This document shows positions 1 through 7,659 of a stretch of 64,000 nucleotides of DNA, one piece after another (position 1 is the first letter of the stretch; every line of letters begins with the position of its first letter). The DNA lies in assembly GCA_032027205.1 (NCBI GenBank), contig JAVSMN010000001.1, positions 3,289,418 to 3,353,417 on the forward strand, given 5' to 3'. The notes beneath the pieces were generated by a model. The model ran no database searches. It was not told where the DNA came from and saw nothing but the letters and a program-made list of their open reading frames with translations. A program made the translations under genes and the position numbers. Source of the DNA: Zeimonas sp032027205 (GTDB taxonomy: Bacteria; Pseudomonadota; Gammaproteobacteria; Burkholderiales; Burkholderiaceae_E).

Positions 1-89
1 GGGCGTCGATCACGCCGCTGGACATCGACCTGACCGCGCCGCGCGCGCTGCGCGTGGTGCGCGAATGGGTCGACCAGATCGATGAGTGA
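1..89 (+). CDS. surE: 5'-nucleotidase SurE, C-terminal end (partial)
   Basis: Only the last 29 codons are present, read from base 3. They encode a tail with the pattern ITPLDIDLTA followed by a short helix, which fits the C-terminus of SurE, a survival-related nucleoside monophosphate phosphatase. The stop codon at 87-89 overlaps the pcm start at 82, so the two are translationally coupled. The surE-pcm-nlpD order supports the call. The catalytic N-terminal part lies outside the window. Confidence 0.8.
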   Translation, partial: ASITPLDIDLTAPRALRVVREWVDQIDE

Positions 90-831
90 CCGTCCGTCCT
101 GGTTGCCGCTGCCGTCGACGTCTATTCGACGGCGTGCCGGCGCAGCGCCGGCGCCGGCGCAGCGTGAGCGCACCGCGCCTTCGTTGGCCACCGACGGCGC
201 GCGCGCGCGGATGATCGACGCATTGCGCCGCGCGGGCCTGCGCGATGCGCACGTGCTCGAGGCGATGGCGCAGGTTCCGCGGCATCGGTTCGTCGACGCT
301 GCGCTCGCCAGTCGCGGCTACGAGGACGTCGCGCTGCCGATCGGGCACGGGCAGACGATCTCGAAGCCGAGCACCGTCGCACGCATGATCGAACTCGCCG
401 TCGAGCCGCTCGAGCCGGCGCGGCGCGCTTCGGCGCGCGTGCTCGAGGTGGGAACCGGCTGCGGGTACCAGGCCGCGGTACTCGCGCGCGTGTTCGGCGA
501 AGCGGTGTCGGTCGAGCGCCTGCGCGGGTTGCACGAGCAGGCGCGTTCGAACCTGCGCACGATGCGCCTGCCGAACCTGCGCCTGGTCTTCGGCGACGGA
601 AACCTCGGCGTGCCGCAGGCGGCACCGTTCGACGCGATCGTCGTTGCTGCCGCCGGCGACTCGATCCCCGACGCGCTGCTCGAGCAGATGCGCATCGGCG
701 CGCGACTGGTCGCGCCGGTCGGCTCCGTACGGCAGTCGCTGCACCTCGTCGAGCGCGTCGAGCGCAATCGATGGCAGCTAACGATTCTCGATGCGGTACG
801 ATTCGTTCCATTACGCACCGGCACCGTCTAG
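82..831 (+). CDS. pcm: Protein-L-isoaspartate O-methyltransferase
   Basis: This 249-residue cytosolic enzyme methylates isoaspartyl residues in aged proteins using S-adenosylmethionine, starting their repair. The class I methyltransferase motif VLEVGTGCGYQAAVL lies near residue 130. The pre-motif segment IGHGQTISKP, which binds the target peptide, precedes it. A basic N-terminal extension of about 40 residues comes before the conserved core, so a later internal start is possible. The ATG overlaps the surE stop, and nlpD follows after 57 bases. The three form the usual stationary-phase repair operon. Confidence 0.93.
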   Translation: MSDRPSWLPLPSTSIRRRAGAAPAPAQRERTAPSLATDGARARMIDALRRAGLRDAHVLEAMAQVPRHRFVDAALASRGYEDVALPIGHGQTISKPSTVARMIELAVEPLEPARRASARVLEVGTGCGYQAAVLARVFGEAVSVERLRGLHEQARSNLRTMRLPNLRLVFGDGNLGVPQAAPFDAIVVAAAGDSIPDALLEQMRIGARLVAPVGSVRQSLHLVERVERNRWQLTILDAVRFVPLRTGTV

Positions 832-888
832 TGCCTGCACTCGGGCCGGTTCAGTCCCAGCGACAGCGTCCGCGCGGCGCGATTACCG

Positions 889-1821
889 ATGACCATTGTT
901 CGAGCCGGCTTTGCCCGCGGCGAAGCCATCGCGGCCCTGCCGCGCCGCTGCATTGCCGTTGTGACAGTTCTCGTGCTGGCCGGCTGTGCGAGTCCGCACC
1001 CGGCGCCGATCGTCCATCGCGCGCCGCCCCCCGCGCCCATCGCCGCGCAGCCGGCCGCAGCGCCGGCGCCGTCCGCTGCGGCGGGCGCACCTGCGCCTGC
1101 TGACGCTTCGGCCGCCGGCGGCCCTGCCGCGCCGGGCGCCGAAGCCATCGGCGTGCAGACCACGCCGATCGCGCGCGGACCGGTCGAGACGCGGCCGTTG
1201 CCGGGCGCCGGGGCCGCGATACCCGCGCCGTCCAATGGCGCGCCGGGAAATCTGCTGAAAACCGAACCGAAGGCGCTCAAGCAGCCGTACTCCGAGGCGG
1301 CGCTCGCGCAGATGCGCTCGAGCGCACCCGCGTCAGCCGAGCCGATGCCGCCGATCGCGAGTGTGGCGCCGAGCGCCGCCACTACGCGCGCGCCGGCCAC
1401 CGAAGCTGCGACCGCATCCGCCGCACCCGCTGCGGCGGCGCCCAGCGGCGCGGGCGCGAGCGACTGGATCTGGCCCGCGTCGGGCCAGGTCGTGCAGGAC
1501 TTCGCCCAGCCGAGCAGCATGGGGATCTCGATCTCCGGCAAGCCCGGCGACCCCATCGTCGCGGTCAACGACGGGCGCGTGATCTTCAGCGGCGCCGGTC
1601 CGCGCTCGTACGGAAACCTCGTCATCGTCAAGCACGGCGACGACACGCTGTCGGTCTACGCGCACAACCGGACGCTGCTGGTCAAGGAAGGACAGAGCGT
1701 CAAGCGCGGCCAGCGCATCGCCGAACTCGGCAGTTCCGGCACCGATGCGCCGAGGCTGCACTTCGAGATCCGTCGGGACGGCCGTCCGATCGATCCGCGC
1801 AAAGTGCTGCCCGCACGGTAG
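889..1821 (+). CDS. nlpD: NlpD-type lipoprotein with degenerate LytM (M23) domain
   Basis: NlpD activates the AmiC amidase at the septum during cell separation. The 310-residue product has a signal peptide ending in the lipobox LAGC (Cys at about residue 32), so it should be an outer-membrane lipoprotein. Residues 35-190 are rich in proline and alanine. The C-terminal 120 residues form an M23 fold containing WPASGQVV, IVAVNDGRVIF and the end motif LHFEIRRDGRPIDP. The zinc-binding histidine and aspartate of active M23 peptidases are missing, as in other NlpD/EnvC activators. No LysM motif (KGDTLY type) is visible, which is unusual for NlpD. rpoS does not follow. Confidence 0.87.
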   Translation: MTIVRAGFARGEAIAALPRRCIAVVTVLVLAGCASPHPAPIVHRAPPPAPIAAQPAAAPAPSAAAGAPAPADASAAGGPAAPGAEAIGVQTTPIARGPVETRPLPGAGAAIPAPSNGAPGNLLKTEPKALKQPYSEAALAQMRSSAPASAEPMPPIASVAPSAATTRAPATEAATASAAPAAAAPSGAGASDWIWPASGQVVQDFAQPSSMGISISGKPGDPIVAVNDGRVIFSGAGPRSYGNLVIVKHGDDTLSVYAHNRTLLVKEGQSVKRGQRIAELGSSGTDAPRLHFEIRRDGRPIDPRKVLPAR

Positions 1822-1867
1822 CCCACACGGCAGCCACCATGCCGCGCGCGTGCGCGGCCCCAGGCCG

Positions 1868-2683
1868 ATGACCCCGACCCTGTGCTTCGACATCGAAACG
1901 ATCCCCGACGTTGCCGGGCTGCGCGCGCTGTGGTCGCTCGACGAGTCGCTGGACGACGCAGCGGTGGCCGAGCTTGCGTTCGCGAAGCGGCGCGAGCAGA
2001 CCGGCAGCGACTTCCTGCCGCTGCACCTGCAGCGCGTGGTGGCGATCGCGTGCCTGTTTCGTGACGACGACGGTTTGTCGATCCGGTGCCTCGGACAGAC
2101 GGGCGACCCGGAGGCGCGGCTCGTGCAGGCGTTCTACCGCTTCGTCGATCGACACACGCCGCAGCTCGTCTCGTGGAACGGCGGCGGCTTCGATCTGCAG
2201 GTGCTGCACTATCGCGCGCTGGTCAATGGCGTGCAGGCGGCGCGCTACTGGGAGCAGGGCGAAGACGACCGCGACTTCCGCTTCAACAACTACCTGAACC
2301 GCTACCACACGCGCCATCTGGACCTGATGGCCACGCTCGCGTTGTTCACGCCGCGCGCGAACGCGCCGCTCGACGAGCTGGCGAAGCTGTGCGGCTTCCC
2401 CGGCAAGCTGGGCATGGACGGCTCGCAGGTGTGGGACGGCTACCGTGCGGGTCGGCTGCCGGAGATCCGCGCCTACTGCGAGACCGACGTCGCCAATACC
2501 TGGCTCGTGTTCTGCCGCTTCCAGACGATGCGCGGCCAGTGGTCGCCCGAGCGCTATCGCAGCGAGCTCGCGCTGTTGCGCCAGACGCTCTCGGGGGAGT
2601 CCGAGCGGGCGCCGCACTGGCGTGAATTCCTCGATGCGTGGCCCGAGCGCGTGGCCGGCGCCGAGCGGGCGGACGAGCGTTGA
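1868..2683 (+). CDS. Predicted 3'-5' exonuclease related to PolB proofreading domain
   Basis: The 271-residue protein matches the small family of stand-alone exonucleases related to the proofreading domain of family B DNA polymerases (DEDDy type, PF10108). Exo I is FDIETIPD near the N-terminus. Exo II is the SWNGGGFDLQVL segment, and HLDLM follows. Exo III is the YCETDVANTW segment near residue 200. These acidic residues would hold two metal ions. The ATG at 1868 places Exo I close to the N-terminus; the frame is open further upstream into nlpD, but that part has no family likeness. The gene sits where rpoS is usually found and overlaps rlmD. Substrate and pathway are unknown. Confidence 0.85.
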   Translation: MTPTLCFDIETIPDVAGLRALWSLDESLDDAAVAELAFAKRREQTGSDFLPLHLQRVVAIACLFRDDDGLSIRCLGQTGDPEARLVQAFYRFVDRHTPQLVSWNGGGFDLQVLHYRALVNGVQAARYWEQGEDDRDFRFNNYLNRYHTRHLDLMATLALFTPRANAPLDELAKLCGFPGKLGMDGSQVWDGYRAGRLPEIRAYCETDVANTWLVFCRFQTMRGQWSPERYRSELALLRQTLSGESERAPHWREFLDAWPERVAGAERADER

Positions 2684-4026
2684 GCCAACTGCAGCTCGAC
2701 GTCGAATCGCTCGACCTCGAGGCGAACGGCGTCGCCCGGCACGAAGGAAAGGTCGTGTTCGTGCGCGGCGCGTTGCCCGCCGAGCGTGTGGCCGCCGAGA
2801 TCGTGCGGCGCAAGCCGAAGTTCGACGTCGCGCAGACCGTCGAGGTGCTGCGCCCGAGCAGCGCGCGCGTGCAGCCGCGCTGCCCGCATTTCGGCGTCTG
2901 CGGAGGCTGCTCGATGCAGCACGTCGACACCGGCGCGCAGATGGCGATCAAGCAGCGCGCGCTCGAGGACCAGTTGCGGCACATCGGCAAGGTGGCGCCG
3001 CAGACCTGGCTGGCGCCGATCTCGGGGCCCGCCTGGCGCTATCGGCACCGCGCGCGGCTGTCGGTGCGCGACGTGCCGAAGAAGGGCGGGGTGCTCGTCG
3101 GCTTTCACGAGCGCGCATCGAGCTACGTTGCCGACATGCGCGAGTGCCACGTGCTGCCCGCGCGCGTCTCGACGCTGCTGCTGCCGCTGCGCGCGCTGAT
3201 CGAGGCGCTGAGCATCCGTCGCCGCGTGCCGCAGATCGAGGTGGCGGTGGGCGAGGGCGTCGAGGGCGACGAGCAGGTCGCGCTCGTGCTGCGCGTGCTC
3301 GATCCCCCGGCGGTCGACGACCTCGAGCGACTGCGCCGTTTCGCCGAAGAGCATCGCATCGAGTGGTGGCTGCAGCCGAAGGGGCCGGACTCGATCGAGC
3401 TGTTCTGCGACGCCGATGGACGTCTCGTGCGCGACGGCGCGCGTTCGTCGCTCGCCTATGTGCTGCCCGAATTCGGCGTTCGCATGCCGTTTCGGCCGAC
3501 CGATTTCACGCAGGTCAATGCGCGCATCAACGAGGTGCTCGTGCGTCGCGCGCTGCGCTGGCTCGCTCCTCGGCCAGGCGAGCGCATCGCCGATCTGTTC
3601 TGCGGCCTGGGCAACTTCTCGCTGCCGATCGCCGCGCGCGGCGCGCGCGTGGTCGGCATCGAGGGCAATCCGGCGCTGGTCCAGCGCGCGGCGGCGAACG
3701 CCGCGTTCAACGGCCTGGGCGAGCGCTGCGAGTTCCGCGCGACGAACCTGTTCGAGATCGATGGCGAGCGCTGGCGGGCGCTGGGCCGCTTCGACGGCGT
3801 GCTCATCGATCCGCCGCGCGAGGGCGCGATCGAACTCGCCAAGGCGATCGTCGCCGACGAAGCGAAGCCGGCGCGCATCGTCTACGTTTCGTGCAACCCG
3901 GCAACGCTCGCGCGCGACGCCGCGGTGCTCGTGCACCAGGGCGGATACGTGCTGCGCGCCGCGGGCGCGGTGAACATGTTTCCGCACACGTCGCACGTCG
4001 AATCGATCGCGGTGTTCTCGACCTGA
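2680..4026 (+). CDS. rlmD: 23S rRNA (uracil-1939-C5)-methyltransferase RlmD
   Basis: RlmD makes 5-methyluridine at position 1939 of 23S rRNA. The 448-residue product starts with a TRAM-like RNA-binding segment. It then has the iron-sulfur cysteine pattern CPHFGVCGGC, with a fourth Cys in ECHVLP. The methyltransferase domain shows LFCGLGNFSLPIA, IDPPREGA and the catalytic YVSCNPATLARD. The chosen TTG start at 2680 overlaps the upstream stop as TTGA and gives the normal N-terminus. A GTG at 2638 would add 14 arginine- and alanine-rich residues and looks less likely. Confidence 0.92.
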   Translation: MSQLQLDVESLDLEANGVARHEGKVVFVRGALPAERVAAEIVRRKPKFDVAQTVEVLRPSSARVQPRCPHFGVCGGCSMQHVDTGAQMAIKQRALEDQLRHIGKVAPQTWLAPISGPAWRYRHRARLSVRDVPKKGGVLVGFHERASSYVADMRECHVLPARVSTLLLPLRALIEALSIRRRVPQIEVAVGEGVEGDEQVALVLRVLDPPAVDDLERLRRFAEEHRIEWWLQPKGPDSIELFCDADGRLVRDGARSSLAYVLPEFGVRMPFRPTDFTQVNARINEVLVRRALRWLAPRPGERIADLFCGLGNFSLPIAARGARVVGIEGNPALVQRAAANAAFNGLGERCEFRATNLFEIDGERWRALGRFDGVLIDPPREGAIELAKAIVADEAKPARIVYVSCNPATLARDAAVLVHQGGYVLRAAGAVNMFPHTSHVESIAVFST

Positions 4027-4041
4027 TGCCTCCGAAAAAGG

Positions 4042-4132
4042 CGATGCCCGCACGAATGCGGGCATCGGTCGGGCTCCCGGGAGCCCTGCGGCCGGTGTTC
4101 GACCCGGCCGGTTGCGGCGCTCCAGGAGCGCC
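4042..4132. terminator. Three stem-loops between convergent rlmD and the BI-1 gene
   Basis: Three perfect hairpins lie in the 107-base gap between convergent genes. One has an 11-bp stem with a four-base loop at 4042-4067. One is the 16-base palindrome GGGCTCCCGGGAGCCC at 4071-4086. One has an 8-bp stem around a single base at 4116-4132. No T-run follows on either strand, so they may act as bidirectional structured 3' ends rather than classical intrinsic terminators. Confidence 0.5.
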
Positions 4133-4133
4133 G

Positions 4134-4847
4134 TTACTCGCGCTCGCCGCCGAAGACGCCGAGCAACATCAGCAGGTTGCTGAAGACGTTGTAGACGCTA
4201 AGGTACACCGATAACGTGGCGGTGACGTAATTGGTTTCGCCACCGTTCACGACGCGCTGCAGGTCGTACAGGATGAACGCCGAGAAGATCAGCACGGCGA
4301 GCGTGGAAACGGTGAGCATCAGCGCCGGCATCTGCAGCCAGATGTTGGCGATGGCGGCGACGAAGATGACCAGGAAGCCGATGAACAGCCATTTGCCCAT
4401 GCCGCTGAAATCGCGTTTCGACACGGTGGCCACGGTGGCCATGACGGCGAAGATCGCTGCCGTTCCGCCGAAGGCCGTCATGATCAGGCCCGCGCCGTTG
4501 GCGTAGCCGAGCACCGCGCCGATCAGGCGCGACAGCATCAGGCCCATGAAGAAGGTGAAGCCGAGCAGCAGCGCGACGCCGATTCCGCTGTTCTTGAAGC
4601 GTTCGATCGCGAAGAAGAAGCCGAAGGCCACCGCCAGGAAGAGGATCAGGCCGGTGAACGGGCTGCCGGCGAAGAACGAGAAGCCAGTCTGCACGCCGAT
4701 CCAGGCGCCCAGCACGGTGGGGACCATGGAAAGAGCGAGCAGCCAATAGGTGTTGCGCAACACGCGGTTGCGGCTCGCTGCGTCGAGTACGCCTCCGTAG
4801 CCGCCTTGCGCCACACGGGTGCCGAGTTGGTTCTGTTGGAATGCCAT
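4134..4847 (-). CDS. Bax inhibitor-1 / YccA family integral membrane protein
   Basis: The 237-residue product has seven closely spaced hydrophobic segments starting around residue 25, the pattern of BI-1/TMBIM inner-membrane proteins (YbhL, YccA). The N-terminus resembles the bacterial YccA group, which modulates FtsH. The last segment ends near FSNLLMLLGVFGG, a typical BI-1 ending. The ATG at 4847 was chosen because the residues upstream of it are low-complexity and basic. It is a single-gene unit, convergent with rlmD and divergent from ndk. The biochemical function (ion leak or protease modulation) is not settled for bacterial members. Confidence 0.85.
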   Translation of the reverse strand: MAFQQNQLGTRVAQGGYGGVLDAASRNRVLRNTYWLLALSMVPTVLGAWIGVQTGFSFFAGSPFTGLILFLAVAFGFFFAIERFKNSGIGVALLLGFTFFMGLMLSRLIGAVLGYANGAGLIMTAFGGTAAIFAVMATVATVSKRDFSGMGKWLFIGFLVIFVAAIANIWLQMPALMLTVSTLAVLIFSAFILYDLQRVVNGGETNYVTATLSVYLSVYNVFSNLLMLLGVFGGERE

Positions 4848-4972
4848 GCGGTGTCTTCTCCGGTTGGGGAACTGCCATCGTGCCCGATGTCGGGACATCT
4901 GTCGCCCGTTTCAAGCCGCTTTCCGCTTCGGGCAAACCCGTGCTGCGCGGCCCGGCGAACGGGTGTGCGCAT

Positions 4973-4980
4973 GCTAAAAT
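4973..4980 (+). promoter_or_regulatory. Candidate extended -10 promoter for the ndk operon, in the 315-base divergent gap
   Basis: The gap between the divergent BI-1 gene and ndk (4848-5162) holds TGCTAAAAT, an extended -10 element, with no good -35 box. Transcription would start near 4987 and leave a leader of about 175 bases before ndk. A second AT-rich patch, TATTCAATAAT at 5075-5085, stands out in this GC-rich region and could serve either strand. No gene or RNA is recognisable in the rest of the gap. Confidence 0.35.
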
Positions 4981-5162
4981 CGCAGACGCGCCGCGCACTA
5001 AGTTCTCGGCGCGTGCGCGCAGGCGTTGAAGATGCGCCACACCTTCGCCTGCACCGGCGGATTTCCGCGCATTCTATTCAATAATTCACCGACGAACCCG
5101 CATTCGCCGCATTCCTGGGTCGCCCTGTCGCGATCGTGCGGCGGTGCCTCACCGGAATTCCC

Positions 5163-5588
5163 ATGGCTGTAGAACGCACCCTGTCCATCATCAAGCCCGA
5201 TGCCGTCGCCAAGAACGTGATCGGGCAGATCTACGCGCGCTTCGAGGGCGCCGGACTGAAGATCGTCGCCGCGCGAATGATGCATCTGTCGCGCGAGCAG
5301 GCCGGCGGCTTCTATGCGGTCCACAAGGAGCGCCCGTTCTACGCCGATCTCGTCACGTTCATGAGCTCGGGCCCGGTGATGATCCAGGTGCTCGAGGGTG
5401 AAGACGCCATTCGCAGGAACCGCGACCTGATGGGCGCCACCGACCCGAAAAAGGCCGCCGCGGGGACGATCCGCGCCGACTTCGCCGACAGCATCGATGC
5501 GAATGCGGTGCACGGCTCCGACGGCGTGGACACGGCGAACACCGAGATCGCGTTCTTCTTCCCGACGCTCGACCTGCACTCGCGCTGA
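5163..5588 (+). CDS. ndk: Nucleoside-diphosphate kinase
   Basis: Ndk transfers the gamma phosphate of ATP to other nucleoside diphosphates through a phosphohistidine. The 141-residue length is typical. The N-terminus ERTLSIIKPDAV is diagnostic, and the active-site segment NAVHGSD carries the catalytic histidine near residue 117. It is the first gene of a long plus-strand run; rlmN follows after 32 bases, an order common in Betaproteobacteria. Confidence 0.97.
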   Translation: MAVERTLSIIKPDAVAKNVIGQIYARFEGAGLKIVAARMMHLSREQAGGFYAVHKERPFYADLVTFMSSGPVMIQVLEGEDAIRRNRDLMGATDPKKAAAGTIRADFADSIDANAVHGSDGVDTANTEIAFFFPTLDLHSR

Positions 5589-5620
5589 TCCGCCGTTTCC
5601 TGGCCGTCCTGCAAGCTGTC

Positions 5621-6805
5621 ATGAACGCGTCGACGGACAACGAAGCGCAGAGGGTCCGCCTGCTTGGGCTGGATCGGCAGGCGCTCGAGCGGCAGTGCGT
5701 CGAATGGGGCCAGAAGCCGTTTCGAGCGCGCCAGCTGCTGCGCTGGGTCCATCAGCGCGGCGTGGCGGACTTCGACGCGATGACCGATCTCGCGCAGGAC
5801 TTTCGTCGCGTGCTCGCCGAACGCGCCTGCATCGAGGCGCCTGCGGTGCTCGCCGATCACGAGTCGGCCGACGGCACGCGCAAGTGGCTGCTCGACGTCG
5901 GTAACGGAAATGCGGTCGAGATGGTGTTTATCCCCGAAACCGACCGCGGCACGCTGTGTGTGTCCACGCAGGCGGGTTGCGCGGTCAACTGCCTGTTCTG
6001 CTCCACCGGCAAGCAGGGTTTCGCGCGCAACCTGCGCGCCGACGAGATCGTCGCGCAGGTGTGGCATGCGAAGCGCTCGCTGGAGCGCGCGAACGACGCT
6101 CGCAAGTCGAACGACGACGCTCGCAGGTCGAACGACGACGCTCGCAGGTCGAACGACGACGCACGCGTCGTGACCAACGTAGTGTTCATGGGCATGGGCG
6201 AGCCGCTGCAGAATTACGCGGCCACGCTCGTGGCGTTGCGCCTGCTGCTCGACGATCATGCCTACGGGCTTTCGCGCAGGCGCGTCACGGTGTCCACGTC
6301 CGGTGTCGTCCCGATGATCGACCGGCTGCGGGAAGACTGTCCGGTGGCGCTCGCGGTTTCGCTGCATGCGCCCGATGACGAACTGCGTGACCGGCTCGTG
6401 CCGCTGAACCGCAAGTATCCGCTGGCCGAACTGATGGCCGCATGCCGTCGCTATCTCGAGCGCGCGCCGCGCGACTTCATCACCTTCGAGTACGTGATGC
6501 TCGACGGCGTGAACGACAGCGACGCGCAGGCCGAGGCGCTGCTCGCGTGCGTGCGCGACGTTCCGTGCAAGTTCAACCTGATTCCGTTCAACCCGTTCCC
6601 CAACTCGGGGTTGCGCCGCTCGCCTGACGAACGGATCCGCGCCTTCGCGCAGCGGTTGGTCGATGCCGGCATCGTCACCACGGTGCGCCGCACGCGCGGA
6701 GACGATATCGACGCCGCGTGCGGCCAGCTTGCCGGCGAGGTGCAGGATCGCACCCGGCTGCGCGAACGCGAGCAGCGCGTGCGTTTCCTCGAACGAACCC
6801 ACTGA
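5621..6805 (+). CDS. rlmN: Dual-specificity 23S rRNA/tRNA adenine-C2 methyltransferase RlmN
   Basis: RlmN is a radical-SAM enzyme that methylates A2503 of 23S rRNA and A37 of some tRNAs. The 394-residue protein shows the cluster motif CAVNCLFC after STQAG, then MGMGEPL, FNPFPNSG and the C-terminal RRTRGDDIDAACGQL containing the methyl-carrying cysteine. Between the end of the cluster region and TNVVFMGMG there is a loop of about 26 extra residues (156-182) made of near-identical SNDDARR units, encoded by a 21-base tandem repeat. The insertion keeps the frame and all catalytic motifs are intact, so the enzyme should work. Confidence 0.95.
   Translation: MNASTDNEAQRVRLLGLDRQALERQCVEWGQKPFRARQLLRWVHQRGVADFDAMTDLAQDFRRVLAERACIEAPAVLADHESADGTRKWLLDVGNGNAVEMVFIPETDRGTLCVSTQAGCAVNCLFCSTGKQGFARNLRADEIVAQVWHAKRSLERANDARKSNDDARRSNDDARRSNDDARVVTNVVFMGMGEPLQNYAATLVALRLLLDDHAYGLSRRRVTVSTSGVVPMIDRLREDCPVALAVSLHAPDDELRDRLVPLNRKYPLAELMAACRRYLERAPRDFITFEYVMLDGVNDSDAQAEALLACVRDVPCKFNLIPFNPFPNSGLRRSPDERIRAFAQRLVDAGIVTTVRRTRGDDIDAACGQLAGEVQDRTRLREREQRVRFLERTH
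6089..6162 (+). repeat. In-frame 21-base tandem repeat inside rlmN
   Basis: Two identical 21-base units lie at 6107-6127 and 6128-6148. A degenerate 18-base copy precedes them at 6089-6106 and a 14-base partial copy follows at 6149-6162. Each full unit encodes SNDDARR, so copy-number change keeps the frame. The repeat falls in a surface loop between the cluster-binding part and the MGMGEP strand of RlmN, where the family tolerates length variation. Confidence 0.9.
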
Positions 6806-6818
6806 CGGACCCGCGCCC

Positions 6819-7646
6819 GTGAAAGCTCCCCTTGCCGTTGTCGCCGCATTCGCCTCGCTGTTGTGGCTCGCCGGCTGCGCGACCGACGGAACGCCGGCCT
6901 CCGGATCCGGCGCGAGCATCGCTTCTGCGCCCGGCGCCGGTTCGCCGCTGCCCGGCTCGCCCGAGGAGAGCGAGGAGCGCCGACGCGCGCGCATCCGGCT
7001 CGAGCTGGCGGCGAGCTACTACCAGCAGGGCAACTTCACGGTCGCGCTCGACGAGCTGCGCCAGGCGATCGAGATCGACCCGAACTACGCGCCGGTGTAC
7101 GGCGTGCTCGGGCTGGTCTACAACGACCTCGGCGAACGCGACCGGGCGGAGGACGCGTTCCAGCGCGGACTGCGCCTGGCGCCGAACGACGCCGACCTGA
7201 ACAACAGCTACGGCTGGTTTCTCTGCCAGACCGGGCGCGAACGCGAGTCGCTCGAGCGCTTCGCGCGGGCGCTGAACGATCCGTTGTACCGCACGCCGGC
7301 GAAGCCGCTGCACAACGCCGGCATCTGCGCGTTGCGCATCGGCGACGAGGAAACCGCCGAGCGCAACCTGCAGCGCGCGTTCCAGGTCGAGCCGTCGAAC
7401 GCGGTCGCGATGTATCACCTCGCCGAGCTGTACCTGAGGCGCGGGGACGCGAACCGCGCGCGTTTCTATTCGCAACGCCTGCTCGGCGCCTACGAGCCCA
7501 CGTCGCAGATGCTCTGGCTCGCGCTGCGCATCGAGCACTCGCTGGGCAACGTAGACGCCGAGAAGAGCCTGGCCGCGCAACTGCGCCGCCGTTTCCCCGA
7601 TTCGCCCGAATCGGCCCTGCTCGCGCAGGGCCGCTTCGGCGGGTGA
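6819..7646 (+). CDS. pilW: Type IV pilus biogenesis/stability lipoprotein PilW (PilF), TPR protein
   Basis: PilF/PilW is the outer-membrane pilotin needed for PilQ secretin assembly and pilus stability. The 275-residue product begins with GTG, 13 bases after the rlmN stop, and has a lipoprotein signal ending in LAGC near residue 20. After a glycine/serine-rich spacer come several tetratricopeptide repeats (residues 50-250). Examples are the units beginning LAASYYQQGNF, VYGVLGLVYNDLGE and LNNSYGWFLCQTGR. Position between rlmN and rodZ is the conserved place for this gene in Betaproteobacteria. Confidence 0.9.
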   Translation: MKAPLAVVAAFASLLWLAGCATDGTPASGSGASIASAPGAGSPLPGSPEESEERRRARIRLELAASYYQQGNFTVALDELRQAIEIDPNYAPVYGVLGLVYNDLGERDRAEDAFQRGLRLAPNDADLNNSYGWFLCQTGRERESLERFARALNDPLYRTPAKPLHNAGICALRIGDEETAERNLQRAFQVEPSNAVAMYHLAELYLRRGDANRARFYSQRLLGAYEPTSQMLWLALRIEHSLGNVDAEKSLAAQLRRRFPDSPESALLAQGRFGG

Positions 7647-7659
7647 ACCCACGACATCC

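Noticed and set aside
6089..6162. CRISPR-like array
   Set aside because: The units are contiguous without spacers and lie in frame within rlmN.
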